Part shown: piece by piece, positions 43,513 through 53,938 of the stretch
Layout of the letters: the number at the start of each line of letters is the position of its first letter
Position numbering within the stretch: position 1 is the first letter of the stretch
Source of the DNA: Actinomadura harenae
Lineage (GTDB): Bacteria > Actinomycetota > Actinomycetes > Streptosporangiales > Streptosporangiaceae
Length of the DNA stretch: 64,000 nt
Assembly: GCF_003696215.1 (NCBI RefSeq)
Contig: NZ_RFFG01000007.1
Location: 90,260 to 154,259 of the forward strand
Reading direction: 5' to 3'
The notes under the pieces: generated by a model
What the model was told of the DNA's origin: nothing
Database searches by the model: none
What the model saw: the letters and a program-made list of their open reading frames with translations, nothing else
Program-made: the position numbers and the translations under genes

Positions 43513-44673
43513 TCATGGGGACTTGGCCTTCTGGGTCAGGCGCCAGCCGCCGGGGGCGCGTTCTACGAAGCCGGCGGCAGAGAGGAGGCCGAGTTTGGCG
43601 TTGGCGGTGGGGAGGTCCAGGCCGGCTTTGGCCGCTATCTGAGCCGGGCCGGCCGCTGCGCGGGTGGGGAGGGCCTCCAGGACGGTTTGGGTGACCTTGT
43701 CCAGGAGGTCGCGGGACAGGACGGGGCTGGCGGGGATCGGGGCCAGGTCCGTGCCGAGTTCGCCCACGGCTTCGATCACCTCCTCGCTTCGGGTGACGAG
43801 GAGCGCGGGCGGCGGGTCGCGTAGGAGCGCGTGGCAGCCGACCGAGGACGCAGAGGTCACAGGCCCGGGGACGGCCATGACCACGCGGCTCAGTTTCCGG
43901 GCCCAGTGGGCCGTGCTCAGTGCGCCGCTGCGACGGCCCGCTTCCACGACGACCGTGCCCCTGGAGAGCGCGGCGATGACGCGGTTGCGGACGAGGAAAC
44001 GTTGTCGTCTCGGTGATGTTCCAGGCGGTGACTCGCTGATGAGCAGTTCACGGCGGGCGAGTTCGGCGAACAGGCCGTCGTTGCATGCCGGATAGGGGAC
44101 ATCCACTCCGTTGGCGAGGACCGCGACGGTCGGGCCGTCGGCGGCGAGCGAGCCTCGGTGTGCTGCGGCGTCGATCCCCATCGCTCCGCCCGAGACGACC
44201 GTCCACCCGCGGTCGCCCAGTTCGGATGCCATCTCCGCCGCGACGCGCAGCCCGTAGGAGGATGCGGCGCGGGCCCCGACGAGCGCGACGGAGCGCAGAC
44301 AACCGTGGCGCAGATCGCTGGGGCCGCGCAGCCACAAGGCGTACGGGCGGCGTGAGCCGAGGTCATCCAGAGTGGTGGGCCATTCCGGATCACCTGGGCA
44401 GACCAGCCTGACGCCGAGACGTTCGGCCACGAGCAGATCACTGGCGGGCTCGGCGGCCGACAACCGGATTCGCCAATGTGCCAGGCGCTCGGTCATCCGA
44501 GCCGTCTCGGAGTCGTCGGCGATTCGGGCCTTCAACTCGTCCGGTAACCGGCCGGAGCGGATGGCATCGAGGGCTCTGGCCGCCCCGACCGCATCGATGA
44601 TCTGGTTGAGCACGGGTTCTCCGGGCTCGGCCAAGGCTGTGAGCGCCGCGCGTGCGGTCTGGTCATCGGTCAT
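43513..44673 (-). CDS. dprA: DNA processing protein DprA
   Basis: A 386-residue protein that loads RecA on incoming single-stranded DNA in transformation. The Rossmann core carries SVALVGARAASSYGLRVA, VSGGAMGIDAAAHRGSLA, and LVRNRVIAALSRGTVVVEAG. A C-terminal winged helix (about residues 320-380) is present. It lies downstream of yifB on the same strand with a 49-base gap. Many actinomycetes keep the gene although competence is not known in them. Confidence 0.95.
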   Translation of the reverse strand: MTDDQTARAALTALAEPGEPVLNQIIDAVGAARALDAIRSGRLPDELKARIADDSETARMTERLAHWRIRLSAAEPASDLLVAERLGVRLVCPGDPEWPTTLDDLGSRRPYALWLRGPSDLRHGCLRSVALVGARAASSYGLRVAAEMASELGDRGWTVVSGGAMGIDAAAHRGSLAADGPTVAVLANGVDVPYPACNDGLFAELARRELLISESPPGTSPRRQRFLVRNRVIAALSRGTVVVEAGRRSGALSTAHWARKLSRVVMAVPGPVTSASSVGCHALLRDPPPALLVTRSEEVIEAVGELGTDLAPIPASPVLSRDLLDKVTQTVLEALPTRAAAGPAQIAAKAGLDLPTANAKLGLLSAAGFVERAPGGWRLTQKAKSP

Positions 44674-44722
44674 GTTCGTCTCCTCTGCTGGGCGAGGGTT
44701 GGGGTGTGTCCTGGCCTAGGGG

Positions 44723-46279
44723 TCATGTCCAGCGGCTGTTCCATAGGGCCAGGGCACCGCCGACGTCGTCCTCGCCCGGCTCGTTGCGGTCGGCGAGGTC
44801 GGCGATCGTCCAGGCCACGCGGAGGACACGATCGAGGCCGCGAGCGCTGAGAGTCCCTTTCTGGAGTGCCTCGTCGGCGGCATGCATCGCTTCTCCCGGC
44901 GGGGTGAAGTGGCGCCGGAGTTCCGGGCCGGGGATCTCGGAGTTGGTCCGCCAGGGGGTGCCGGACAGGCGCTTCACAGCCCGGTCGCGCGCGTTCAGGA
45001 CACGCTCGGCCACGACGTCGCTGGATTCGGCGAACTCCAGGTCGTATCGGAGTTCGGCGCGGCTCGCCGGGGTGAGCTCCAGTTTCAGATCGATACGGTC
45101 CAGCAGGGGGCCTGAGACGCGCGAGATGTACTTGCGGCGGACGCCCGGGGCGCAGGAGCAGTCCATCTGCTTGGCGGCGGCACACGGGCATGGGTTCGCC
45201 GCCAGGACCAACGTGAACCGTGCAGGGAACCGTGCGGTGCCCTCCACTCTGGACAGTCTGACCTCCCCTTCTTCGAGCGGCTGCCGCAGCGCGTCCAGGA
45301 CCCCGCCGTGAAACTCGGGCGCCTCATCGAGGAAGAGGATGCCCCTGTGGGCCAGGGACACCGCTCCCGGTCGCAGGACGCGCCCCGAACCGCCGCCCAC
45401 GATCGCCGCCCTCGTCGCGGTGTGATGCGGGGCGTGGAACGGCGGATTGGTGATCATCGGCTGGTCGGGCGGGAGAGTGCCCGCGACCGAGTGGATCGCC
45501 GTGACCTCGAGTGCCGCCCCCGGCTCCAGCGGCGGCATCAGAGTGGGGAGCCGCTCGGCCAACATCGTCTTCCCACAACCTGGCGGGCCCGAGAAAAATA
45601 GATGATGGCCGCCCGCTGCGCTGATCTCCAGGGCCCGACGGGCCTCGGCCTGTCCGCGGACGTCCGCCAGGTTGAGGTCGGTGCGCCGGTCGGGGCAGCG
45701 CGGGGTGAGACCGTCCATGCCGTACTGAGGGGACGGCTCGGAGTGCTCTTCCTCGGTCGGCGGCGGCTCATCGCGGAGCAGGCAGAGCAACTCGCGCAGG
45801 CTGGCGACCGGAACGACCTCGACATCCGGGACGAGCCTGGCCTCGGCGGCGTTCGCCCGGGGCACGACGACCGTCTGACAGCCCGCGTTGGCGGACGCCA
45901 GGACCGCGGGCAGCACACCCGGGATGGCCCGCATCCGTCCGTCCAGCCCGAGCTCGCCGACCAGCGTCAGACCGGCGCACGAGAACGGGGGGATCGCCTC
46001 GGCTGCCGCGAGGAGGGCGATGGCGATCGCGATGTCGAAGGTCGAGCCCTTCTTCGGCAGGCTGGCCGGGAAGAGCGAGACCGTGACATGCCTGTTGGGC
46101 CAATCCTCACCAGAGTTGTAGATCGCGGCGCGAACCCTGTCGCGGGCCTCGTTCAGGGCGGCGTCGGGAAGCCCCACCAGGTGGAGGCCCGGGACGCCGC
46201 TCGTGATGGCGGCCTCGACGTCCACCACGAAGCCGTCCACGCCCACGAGCGAGACGGAGCGCGTCTTGGCGAGCGTCAT
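44723..46279 (-). CDS. yifB: YifB/ComM family Mg-chelatase-like AAA+ ATPase
   Basis: A 518-residue protein with an N-terminal Lon-like domain (SLVGVDGFVVDVEAAITSG), a central AAA+ ATPase domain (Walker A SGPPGCGKTM, Walker B GILFLDEAPEF), a cysteine-rich insert (NPCPCAAAKQMDCSC), and a C-terminal Mg-chelatase-like domain. ComM helps branch migration during natural transformation in gamma-proteobacteria. ATG 46279 directly abuts the yraN stop. Confidence 0.94.
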   Translation of the reverse strand: MTLAKTRSVSLVGVDGFVVDVEAAITSGVPGLHLVGLPDAALNEARDRVRAAIYNSGEDWPNRHVTVSLFPASLPKKGSTFDIAIAIALLAAAEAIPPFSCAGLTLVGELGLDGRMRAIPGVLPAVLASANAGCQTVVVPRANAAEARLVPDVEVVPVASLRELLCLLRDEPPPTEEEHSEPSPQYGMDGLTPRCPDRRTDLNLADVRGQAEARRALEISAAGGHHLFFSGPPGCGKTMLAERLPTLMPPLEPGAALEVTAIHSVAGTLPPDQPMITNPPFHAPHHTATRAAIVGGGSGRVLRPGAVSLAHRGILFLDEAPEFHGGVLDALRQPLEEGEVRLSRVEGTARFPARFTLVLAANPCPCAAAKQMDCSCAPGVRRKYISRVSGPLLDRIDLKLELTPASRAELRYDLEFAESSDVVAERVLNARDRAVKRLSGTPWRTNSEIPGPELRRHFTPPGEAMHAADEALQKGTLSARGLDRVLRVAWTIADLADRNEPGEDDVGGALALWNSRWT

Positions 46280-46633
46280 TCAGCACACCTCCCGCAGGTG
46301 CTCCAGGGCGAAGCCTTCGCCCTGGCAGACCAGAGCGATGACGTCCACCCGGATCTGCGACCCTGGAACCCGGTTCGCGGCCGCCCAGCGCAGCGCCAGC
46401 TTCCGTAACCGCGTCGCCTTGCGTTCGTTGATCGCTTCGAGCGGGTCGCCGAACGCCTTCGACCTGCGGGTCTTCACCTCGCAGGCGACGTGCCGCCGCC
46501 CGTCGTACGCGACGATGTCGAGTTCGCCTTCCGAGCACCGCCAGTTCCGGTCGAGCACGTTCCATCCGAGACGCTCCAGGTACGCGGCCGCCGCGTCCTC
46601 GCCTCGCCGTCCGAGCAACTGATTGCCGTTCAT
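46280..46633 (-). CDS. yraN: YraN family endonuclease-like protein
   Basis: A 117-residue protein with the restriction-endonuclease-like pattern E-x-D...EVK: GELDIVAYDGRRHVACEVKTRR. The family is conserved beside yifB and dprA; no activity is established. ATG 46633 has GGAGGTGA five bases upstream and gives the typical NGNQLLGRRGEDAAAAYLE start; the longer frame upstream is not needed. It is the first gene of the yraN-yifB-dprA run. Confidence 0.93.
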   Translation of the reverse strand: MNGNQLLGRRGEDAAAAYLERLGWNVLDRNWRCSEGELDIVAYDGRRHVACEVKTRRSKAFGDPLEAINERKATRLRKLALRWAAANRVPGSQIRVDVIALVCQGEGFALEHLREVC

Positions 46634-46835
46634 CGGCTTCACCTCCGGCCTTCGACGATGCCGCCCGGCCCCCCTCCCCGATAACCGAACGCCATTCTGT
46701 GGATAAGTCGGAGAAACGTGTGTGTCGCTCATGCGCGAGCTGGGTGCCCTCGGCCGAACGTGTCCCGTGCGTTGTTGGGTGCTGTGAGATTCAGGGACGT
46801 GCCGGTACTTGATTTCGGTGGTTGTGGGACGCAAC

Positions 46836-47801
46836 GTGGCGGATGTGAGCACTGAGGAACGTGGTGGCGGTCAGCCGGAGGATGAGGGCGACGGTCCTGG
46901 TGTGCTGGACGAAGTGCTCCCCGAGTTCACGACGTTCCTAAAGGCCGAAAGAGACGTCTCCGAACACACCCTGCGCGCCTACCTGGGAGATCTCCGGGAT
47001 CTGTCGCGCTACGGGACCACCGTCGGGCTTTCCGGGCCGGCGGAACTCGACGTGCACGTCCTTCGCGCGTGGCTCGCGCGCCAGTACGCGATGGGCCTGT
47101 CTCGGGCGACCCTTGCCAGACGAACCGCGGCCGCGAGGACGTTCACCCGATGGCTGTACCGGCGGGGCGTCCTCCCAAGCGATCCAGGGCCGCTTCTGGG
47201 CACGCCGAAACGGACGCGCGACCTGCCGACCGTGCTCGCCCAGGACGACGCGGACCGCCTGCTGGACGAGATGGACGCCACCGGGCCGATAGGCCTCCGG
47301 GACCTCGCGATCCTGGAGGTCCTTTACGGCACGGGCATGCGCGTCAGCGAGTTGTGCGGGCTCGATGTCGACGACATCGACACCGCCCGCAATACGGTGC
47401 GCGTCTTCGGTAAAGGCGGGAAGGAGCGCACCGTGCCCCTGGGGGAGCCGGCGCTCAGAGCCCTGGGGGACTGGATGCGGGCAGGACGTCCGAGCGTGGT
47501 GACGGAGGCCAGCGGTCCCGCACTCTTTCTGGGCGTGCGCGGAGGACGCTTGCATGCCACCAGCGCCCGGCGGATCGTCCATACGCGCATCGCGGAGGTC
47601 GGCGAGATGCCGGACCTGGCACCTCACGGCCTACGCCATTCCGCGGCGACCCACCTCCTCGAGGGTGGTGCCGACCTGCGCAGCGTCCAAGAGATCCTCG
47701 GTCACGCCTCCCTTCAGACCACGCAGCTCTACACCCATGTCTCGGTCGAACGCCTCAAGCAGGTGCATCGCCAGGCCCACCCCCGCGGCGCCGCGGACTG
47801 A
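46836..47801 (+). CDS. xerC: tyrosine recombinase XerC
   Basis: A recombinase of about 321 residues. The N-terminal SAM-like domain includes FTTFLKAERDVSEHTLRAYL. The catalytic domain has Arg in YGTGMRVSELCGL, Lys in GKGGKERTVPL, HGLRHSAATHLL, LGHASLQTTQLYTHV with the nucleophilic tyrosine. It should resolve chromosome dimers at dif with XerD, or act alone. The start is uncertain (TTG 46809, GTG 46836 or GTG 46845). It is located where Streptomyces has whiG, between dprA and the M23 gene. Confidence 0.9.
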   Translation: MADVSTEERGGGQPEDEGDGPGVLDEVLPEFTTFLKAERDVSEHTLRAYLGDLRDLSRYGTTVGLSGPAELDVHVLRAWLARQYAMGLSRATLARRTAAARTFTRWLYRRGVLPSDPGPLLGTPKRTRDLPTVLAQDDADRLLDEMDATGPIGLRDLAILEVLYGTGMRVSELCGLDVDDIDTARNTVRVFGKGGKERTVPLGEPALRALGDWMRAGRPSVVTEASGPALFLGVRGGRLHATSARRIVHTRIAEVGEMPDLAPHGLRHSAATHLLEGGADLRSVQEILGHASLQTTQLYTHVSVERLKQVHRQAHPRGAAD

Positions 47802-47840
47802 CACAGGCCCGGCTCAAGCCCTCGTCCTGGGGGCGTCTGC

Positions 47841-48908
47841 CTACCGATGGTGTTGCGTCGCCGGAGGACGTCGGAGACGGCGTTCGTGTGCCAGATCGAT
47901 CACGTTTGGCGGAGGCCGGTGGTGGAGGCGCGGCTCCGGGGGAGAAGAGCGAGGGCGCGTCCGCGACCGGCGCACAAAGGCCAGCGACAGGGCGAGGACC
48001 AGGCAGGTCAGGGCGCCAGCGGCGGCAGATGAAGCCCCACGCAGCGCAGGATGCGACGGACGATCACCGTGCGGTGGCCGATGCTTCCCTGTCGTTGGCG
48101 CTTCACTGGGCCCACCAGGGGCGGAAGGCCTTTCCCCATCCCGCGAGAACCGCCGCTCAGGCGGGGGACGCAGCCCAGGCGAGGGCATCGGCTCCCCAGG
48201 AGCAGGCGCCCCATGAAGATCGGGTGCGGACTTCGACTGCCACAACGGCAGCAAGCGGACGATGGGACGGACGAGGGCCAGCGGATCAAGGTAGGTCGCG
48301 CCGCGCAGCAGCCCCCAATGCAGGCACGCCTGTGTGCAGTGAGGTGAGGCCTGCACGGCCTCGATGGTCCCGATACGCGCACCGGCCAGGACATCCTGAC
48401 CCACAAGGACGGCAGGGCGCACTGGCAGGTAAGTGGTCCGCAGCTCCCCGTGGGTGATCGCCACGACACCCCGTCCGGCCAAGGCGCCTGAGTACGAGAC
48501 CCGTCCAGATCCGGCCGCGTACACCGGGTCACCCGGCGACGCCGCAAGATCGACGCCACGATGCCCGGGGAGCCAAGGCGACGTAGGCGGGCTGAAGCCA
48601 CGTACCACCGCAGGGACCGGCGGGCCTAGCGGCCACCGCCATGAGGTCGCAGGCGGATCGTTTCCGGCGCCACCGGCCATGATCGCGACATCCGCCGAAG
48701 CCGGTGGCGAGCTGCTCGCCGCCCGGATCGTCGCATTCGACCTGGTCAATCCAGGTAAAGCCGCAGCGGTCACCCAGAAGGACCTACCGCTGCCCGAACC
48801 GGATGGCGGCAGATGGGGCGAGGTCTGGCGACCGGGCGGTACGAAGAGGCCCAGAACCGGGCCGGATACGGTCAGCACGCAGATGGTCAACGCTGTGAGC
48901 AGGGTCAT
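47841..48908 (-). CDS. M23-family (LytM-like) protein with altered active site
   Basis: A 355-residue protein with an N-terminal signal/anchor (residues about 1-22), an M23 domain at about 88-215, and a second hydrophobic segment near residues 293-312 followed by a basic tail. Zinc ligands His116 and Asp120 (GHRGVDLAASPG) and His197 are present. However, the first His of the usual HxH pair is Cys195 (CTQACLHWG). This histidine is the general base in LytM, so peptidase activity may be weak or lost, although many actinomycete relatives share the change. A neighbouring Cys191 could form a disulfide. It diverges from rpsB. Confidence 0.82.
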   Translation of the reverse strand: MTLLTALTICVLTVSGPVLGLFVPPGRQTSPHLPPSGSGSGRSFWVTAAALPGLTRSNATIRAASSSPPASADVAIMAGGAGNDPPATSWRWPLGPPVPAVVRGFSPPTSPWLPGHRGVDLAASPGDPVYAAGSGRVSYSGALAGRGVVAITHGELRTTYLPVRPAVLVGQDVLAGARIGTIEAVQASPHCTQACLHWGLLRGATYLDPLALVRPIVRLLPLWQSKSAPDLHGAPAPGEPMPSPGLRPPPERRFSRDGERPSAPGGPSEAPTTGKHRPPHGDRPSHPALRGASSAAAGALTCLVLALSLAFVRRSRTRPRSSPPEPRLHHRPPPNVIDLAHERRLRRPPATQHHR

Positions 48909-49213
48909 GAACCGAGGGTGCCCAGCCCGGGAGCGACGCCGCCAGTGGACGCCCGTCCTGTGGATAACCCCGGTCGCGACGGGCCGTGATGGCCGGTTGA
49001 TTCCTCGTTGGGTCCCGTCATCCCGTAGACTTGGGAAACGGTCGCACGGTGGTCACCCCCGGGCGGCCGAATTCACGCGCCCGCCCGCCACCTGGTGTGG
49101 GGCACCGGCCTCTCGGTCCGTCGTCTGCGGCGGTGGGGCAGTGTCCGGGCGCAGGTACCAACCGAGACGTGGCCCCGCCCCACAAGGCCGGGCCGGACAG
49201 GAGAACACGGGCT
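48909..49213 (+). promoter_or_regulatory. rpsB: rpsB upstream region
   Basis: About 305 bases between the divergent M23 and rpsB genes. A TAGACT -10-like hexamer lies at 49026-49031, giving a leader of about 180 bases that may form the usual S2 autoregulatory structure. No protein gene was supported. Confidence 0.4.
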
Positions 49214-50182
49214 ATGGCTCCCGTCGTCACCATGCGGCAGCTCCTCGAGAGCGGCGTCCACTTCGGCCACCAGACTCGCCGCTGGAACCCGAAGATGAAG
49301 CGCTTCATTCTCACTGAGCGCAACGGCATCTACATCATCGACCTGCAGCAGTCGCTGTCCTACATCGACCGCGCCTACGAGTTCGTCAAGGCGACGGTCG
49401 CCCACGGCGGCACCATCCTGTTCGTCGGCACCAAGAAGCAGGCCCAGGAGGCCATCGCCGAGCAGGCCACCCGGGTCGGGATGCCCTACGTCAACCAGCG
49501 CTGGCTGGGCGGCATGCTCACCAACTTCTCCACCGTCCACAAGCGGCTCACCCGGCTCAAGGAGCTGGAGGAGATCAACTACGACGACGTGGCCGGCTCC
49601 GGTATGACCAAGAAGGAGCTGCTCGGCCTGCGTCGTGAGAAGGACAAGCTCGAGCGCACCCTCGGCGGTATCCGCGACATGGCGAAGGTCCCCTCCGCCA
49701 TCTGGATCGTGGACACCAAGAAGGAGCACATCGCCGTCAACGAGGCGAAGAAGCTCGGCATCCCGGTCGTGGCCATCCTGGACACCAACTGCGACCCGGA
49801 CGAGGTCGACTACCCGATCCCGGGCAACGACGACGCCATCCGCTCGGTCGCGATGCTGACCCGCGTGGTCGCCGACGCCGTCGCCGACGGCCTGATCGCC
49901 CGCGCCGGCGCCGCCCAGGGCGGCGACGAGAAGCCGGCCGCCGGCGGTGCCGCCGCCGAGCCGCTGGCCGAGTGGGAGCGCGACCTGCTCGAGGGCAAGC
50001 CCGCCGAGGAGGTCGCGACCGAGGCCCGCGCCGAGGAGGGTGGCGCCACCGAGGTCCAGAGCGCCGCCGAGACCGAGCGCGCCGTCGAGGCCGAGGCCAC
50101 GGAGAAGCCGGCCGAGGCCGAAGCCGAGGTCGAGGTCGAGGCCGAGGCCGCCGAGAAGCCGGCCGAGTCCGACCAGTCCTGA
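49214..50182 (+). CDS. rpsB: 30S ribosomal protein S2
   Basis: A 322-residue S2. The core (residues 1-230) has [20 protein letters not shown] and the S2 signature [16 protein letters not shown]. An acidic Glu/Ala-rich tail of about 80 residues follows, as in other actinobacteria. ATG 49214 gives the conserved start; the upstream extension is the leader. tsf follows 89 bases after. Confidence 0.98.
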   Translation: MAPVVTMRQLLESGVHFGHQTRRWNPKMKRFILTERNGIYIIDLQQSLSYIDRAYEFVKATVAHGGTILFVGTKKQAQEAIAEQATRVGMPYVNQRWLGGMLTNFSTVHKRLTRLKELEEINYDDVAGSGMTKKELLGLRREKDKLERTLGGIRDMAKVPSAIWIVDTKKEHIAVNEAKKLGIPVVAILDTNCDPDEVDYPIPGNDDAIRSVAMLTRVVADAVADGLIARAGAAQGGDEKPAAGGAAAEPLAEWERDLLEGKPAEEVATEARAEEGGATEVQSAAETERAVEAEATEKPAEAEAEVEVEAEAAEKPAESDQS

Positions 50183-50271
50183 GCCCCCGATCCCCGGTGC
50201 GCCGCCCACCCGAGGCGGCCGCCGGGGATCGCCATGGGCACCACGACCACTGACGAGAGAAGCGAAGAGCG

Positions 50272-51979
<1,708 letters not shown>

Positions 51980-52012
51980 CGGCACGGACCATCGGATGAC
52001 ATGGGAGTCGCA

Positions 52013-52570
52013 GTGATCGACGAGACCCTCCTCGAGGCCGAGGAGAAGATGGAGAAGGCGGTCGCGGTCGCCAAGGAGGACTTCCAGGCCATCCGCACCG
52101 GCCGGGTCACGCCCGCGATGTTCAACAAGATCACCGCGGAGTACTACGGGACGCCCACGCCGATCAACCAGCTCGCCTCGTTCACCTTGCCCGAGCCGCG
52201 CATGGTGATCGTGCAGGTGTTCGACAAGTCGTCCATGGCGGCGGTCGAGCGCGCGATCCGTGACAGCGACCTCGGCGTGAACCCGTCCAACGACGGCAAC
52301 GTCATCCGCGTGGTGTTCCCCGACCTGTCGGAGGAGCGCCGCAAGGAGTTCATCAAGGTCGCCGGCGGCAAGGCCGAGGACGCCAAGGTGTCGGTGCGCA
52401 ACATCCGCCGCCGCGCCAAGGACGCCCTCGACAAGCTCGCCAAGGACGGCGAGGCCGGTGAGGACGACGTCCGGCGTGCGGAGAAGGAGCTCGACGACGC
52501 CACGCACCGCTATGTGGCGCAGATCGACGAGCTGCTCGAGCACAAGAAGGCCGAACTGCTCGAGGTTTGA
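52013..52570 (+). CDS. frr: ribosome recycling factor
   Basis: A 185-residue factor that splits post-termination ribosomes with EF-G. It matches [16 protein letters not shown] at the start, and it has the family blocks [14 protein letters not shown] and [17 protein letters not shown] 52013 is preferred to ATG 52001: GGGAG is five bases upstream, and the length is the usual 185 residues. The stop overlaps the cdsA start. Confidence 0.97.
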   Translation: MIDETLLEAEEKMEKAVAVAKEDFQAIRTGRVTPAMFNKITAEYYGTPTPINQLASFTLPEPRMVIVQVFDKSSMAAVERAIRDSDLGVNPSNDGNVIRVVFPDLSEERRKEFIKVAGGKAEDAKVSVRNIRRRAKDALDKLAKDGEAGEDDVRRAEKELDDATHRYVAQIDELLEHKKAELLEV

Positions 52571-53703
52571 TGGAACTGGACAACGCCGGGGAGCCAGCTC
52601 GCTCCCCGGACGAGCCGGTCACCCCCGGTCCCGTTGATCCGCCCGTTGAGGCGGATCACGGGGACCGTCCGGTGACCGAGTCCGCAACGGCGGACGCGGG
52701 CGGCGCTCAGGCCGAGCCGGGGAGGACCCCGGCGGAGGCGAGCGCCGCTTCAGGCATGCGGAGCGAAGCCTCCGAGGAGCGGGCCGGCGAGCGCGCTTCC
52801 CTCGACACCGTCGCCTCCACGGGTGGCGACGCCCCGGCGAGCGACGGCGATTCCGCAGGCGGTGAGACCTCCTCGGAGCCTCCGGCGAAGCAGAAGAAGG
52901 CGGGGCGGAACCTGCCCATCGCCGTCGGTGTGGGCGTCACGCTCGGCGCGCTCGTCCTGCTTTCGCTCTACACGTTCAAGCAGATCTTCCTCGTCGTCAT
53001 GGTGGGGTTCCTGCTGCTCGGGCTGCGGGAGCTGACCGACGCGTTCCGCACGCGCGAGATCGAGGTGCCGTTCATCCCGCTGGCGGCGGGCATGGTGGCC
53101 GCGCCGGTGGTCGCCTATGTGTGGGGCACGAACGGCCTGGTGGCGGTGGTCGCGCTGACCACGCTGGCGGTCCTGGTCACACGCATGGTGGACGGCGCGG
53201 AGGGCTATGTCCGGGACGTCACGGCGGGCGTCTTCGCGATCGGCTACCTGGTTCTCATGGGCGGCGTCGTCGCCCTGCTGATGAAGCCGGACGACGGTGA
53301 TCACCGGATCGTCATCTTCATCGCGGTGACGGTGGCCAGCGATATCGGGGGCTTCTTCGCGGGGTCGTTCCTGGGCAAGCACAAGCTCGCGCCCACGATC
53401 AGCCCGAAGAAGACCTGGGAAGGCGTCACGGGATCGGCCCTCACCTGCATGCTGGTGGGGGGTGTCCTCGTCGCCACACTTCTGGACGACGGCCAGTGGT
53501 GGCAGGGTGTGATCATCGGCCTGGCGGCCGTGGTCACCGCGACCGTGGGCGACCTCATCGAGTCCATGCTGAAGCGTGATCTCGGCATCAAGGACATGGG
53601 GACGCTCCTGCCGGAGCACGGCGGGGTCATGGACCGTCTGGATTCCCTGGTGGCCACGGCCCCAGTCGTGTGGCTGCTGCTGGAGCTCTTCGTCCCTGCT
53701 TAG
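52570..53703 (+). CDS. cdsA: phosphatidate cytidylyltransferase CdsA
   Basis: A 377-residue membrane enzyme producing CDP-diacylglycerol for phospholipid synthesis. The first about 110 residues are disordered and Glu/Pro/Ala-rich. They are followed by about eight membrane segments and the C-terminal CDP-DAG synthase signature (SMLKRDLGIKDMGTLLPEHG, then GVMDRLDS). ATG 52570 overlaps the frr stop and has GAGG five bases upstream. Confidence 0.95.
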   Translation: MELDNAGEPARSPDEPVTPGPVDPPVEADHGDRPVTESATADAGGAQAEPGRTPAEASAASGMRSEASEERAGERASLDTVASTGGDAPASDGDSAGGETSSEPPAKQKKAGRNLPIAVGVGVTLGALVLLSLYTFKQIFLVVMVGFLLLGLRELTDAFRTREIEVPFIPLAAGMVAAPVVAYVWGTNGLVAVVALTTLAVLVTRMVDGAEGYVRDVTAGVFAIGYLVLMGGVVALLMKPDDGDHRIVIFIAVTVASDIGGFFAGSFLGKHKLAPTISPKKTWEGVTGSALTCMLVGGVLVATLLDDGQWWQGVIIGLAAVVTATVGDLIESMLKRDLGIKDMGTLLPEHGGVMDRLDSLVATAPVVWLLLELFVPA

Positions 53704-53742
53704 ACACATCGGCGCGATCTTCGAAAGAAGCGTTGCCCGACA

Positions 53743-53772
53743 GACCCCGGGAGTCACTCCCGGGGTCTTCGT
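53743..53772 (+). terminator. cdsA: terminator after cdsA
   Basis: Perfect 12-bp stem GACCCCGGGAGT / ACTCCCGGGGTC with a minimal centre, followed by TTCGTG. It closes the rpsB-cdsA operon. Confidence 0.8.
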
Positions 53773-53882
53773 GTTGGGTGGGGGTCTTGTGTCTCGAGGC
53801 CTGCTCTTGGTCACGGTTCGGCCACAGGTTCACAGGTGTGTAGTGCGTGACATTGTACTGTCGCATTCTTCTGTCGGGCCGC

Positions 53883-53900
53883 AAGGCCCCGCGGGGCCTT
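53883..53900. repeat. 18-bp perfect palindrome upstream of the hydrolase gene
   Basis: AAGGCCCCGCGGGGCCTT lies 38 bases before the hydrolase start. It could be an operator or a short hairpin. Confidence 0.5.
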
Positions 53901-53938
53901 CCCTCGTTCCGGTTCCGCGCAGTGGAGGAGAGAGACGC

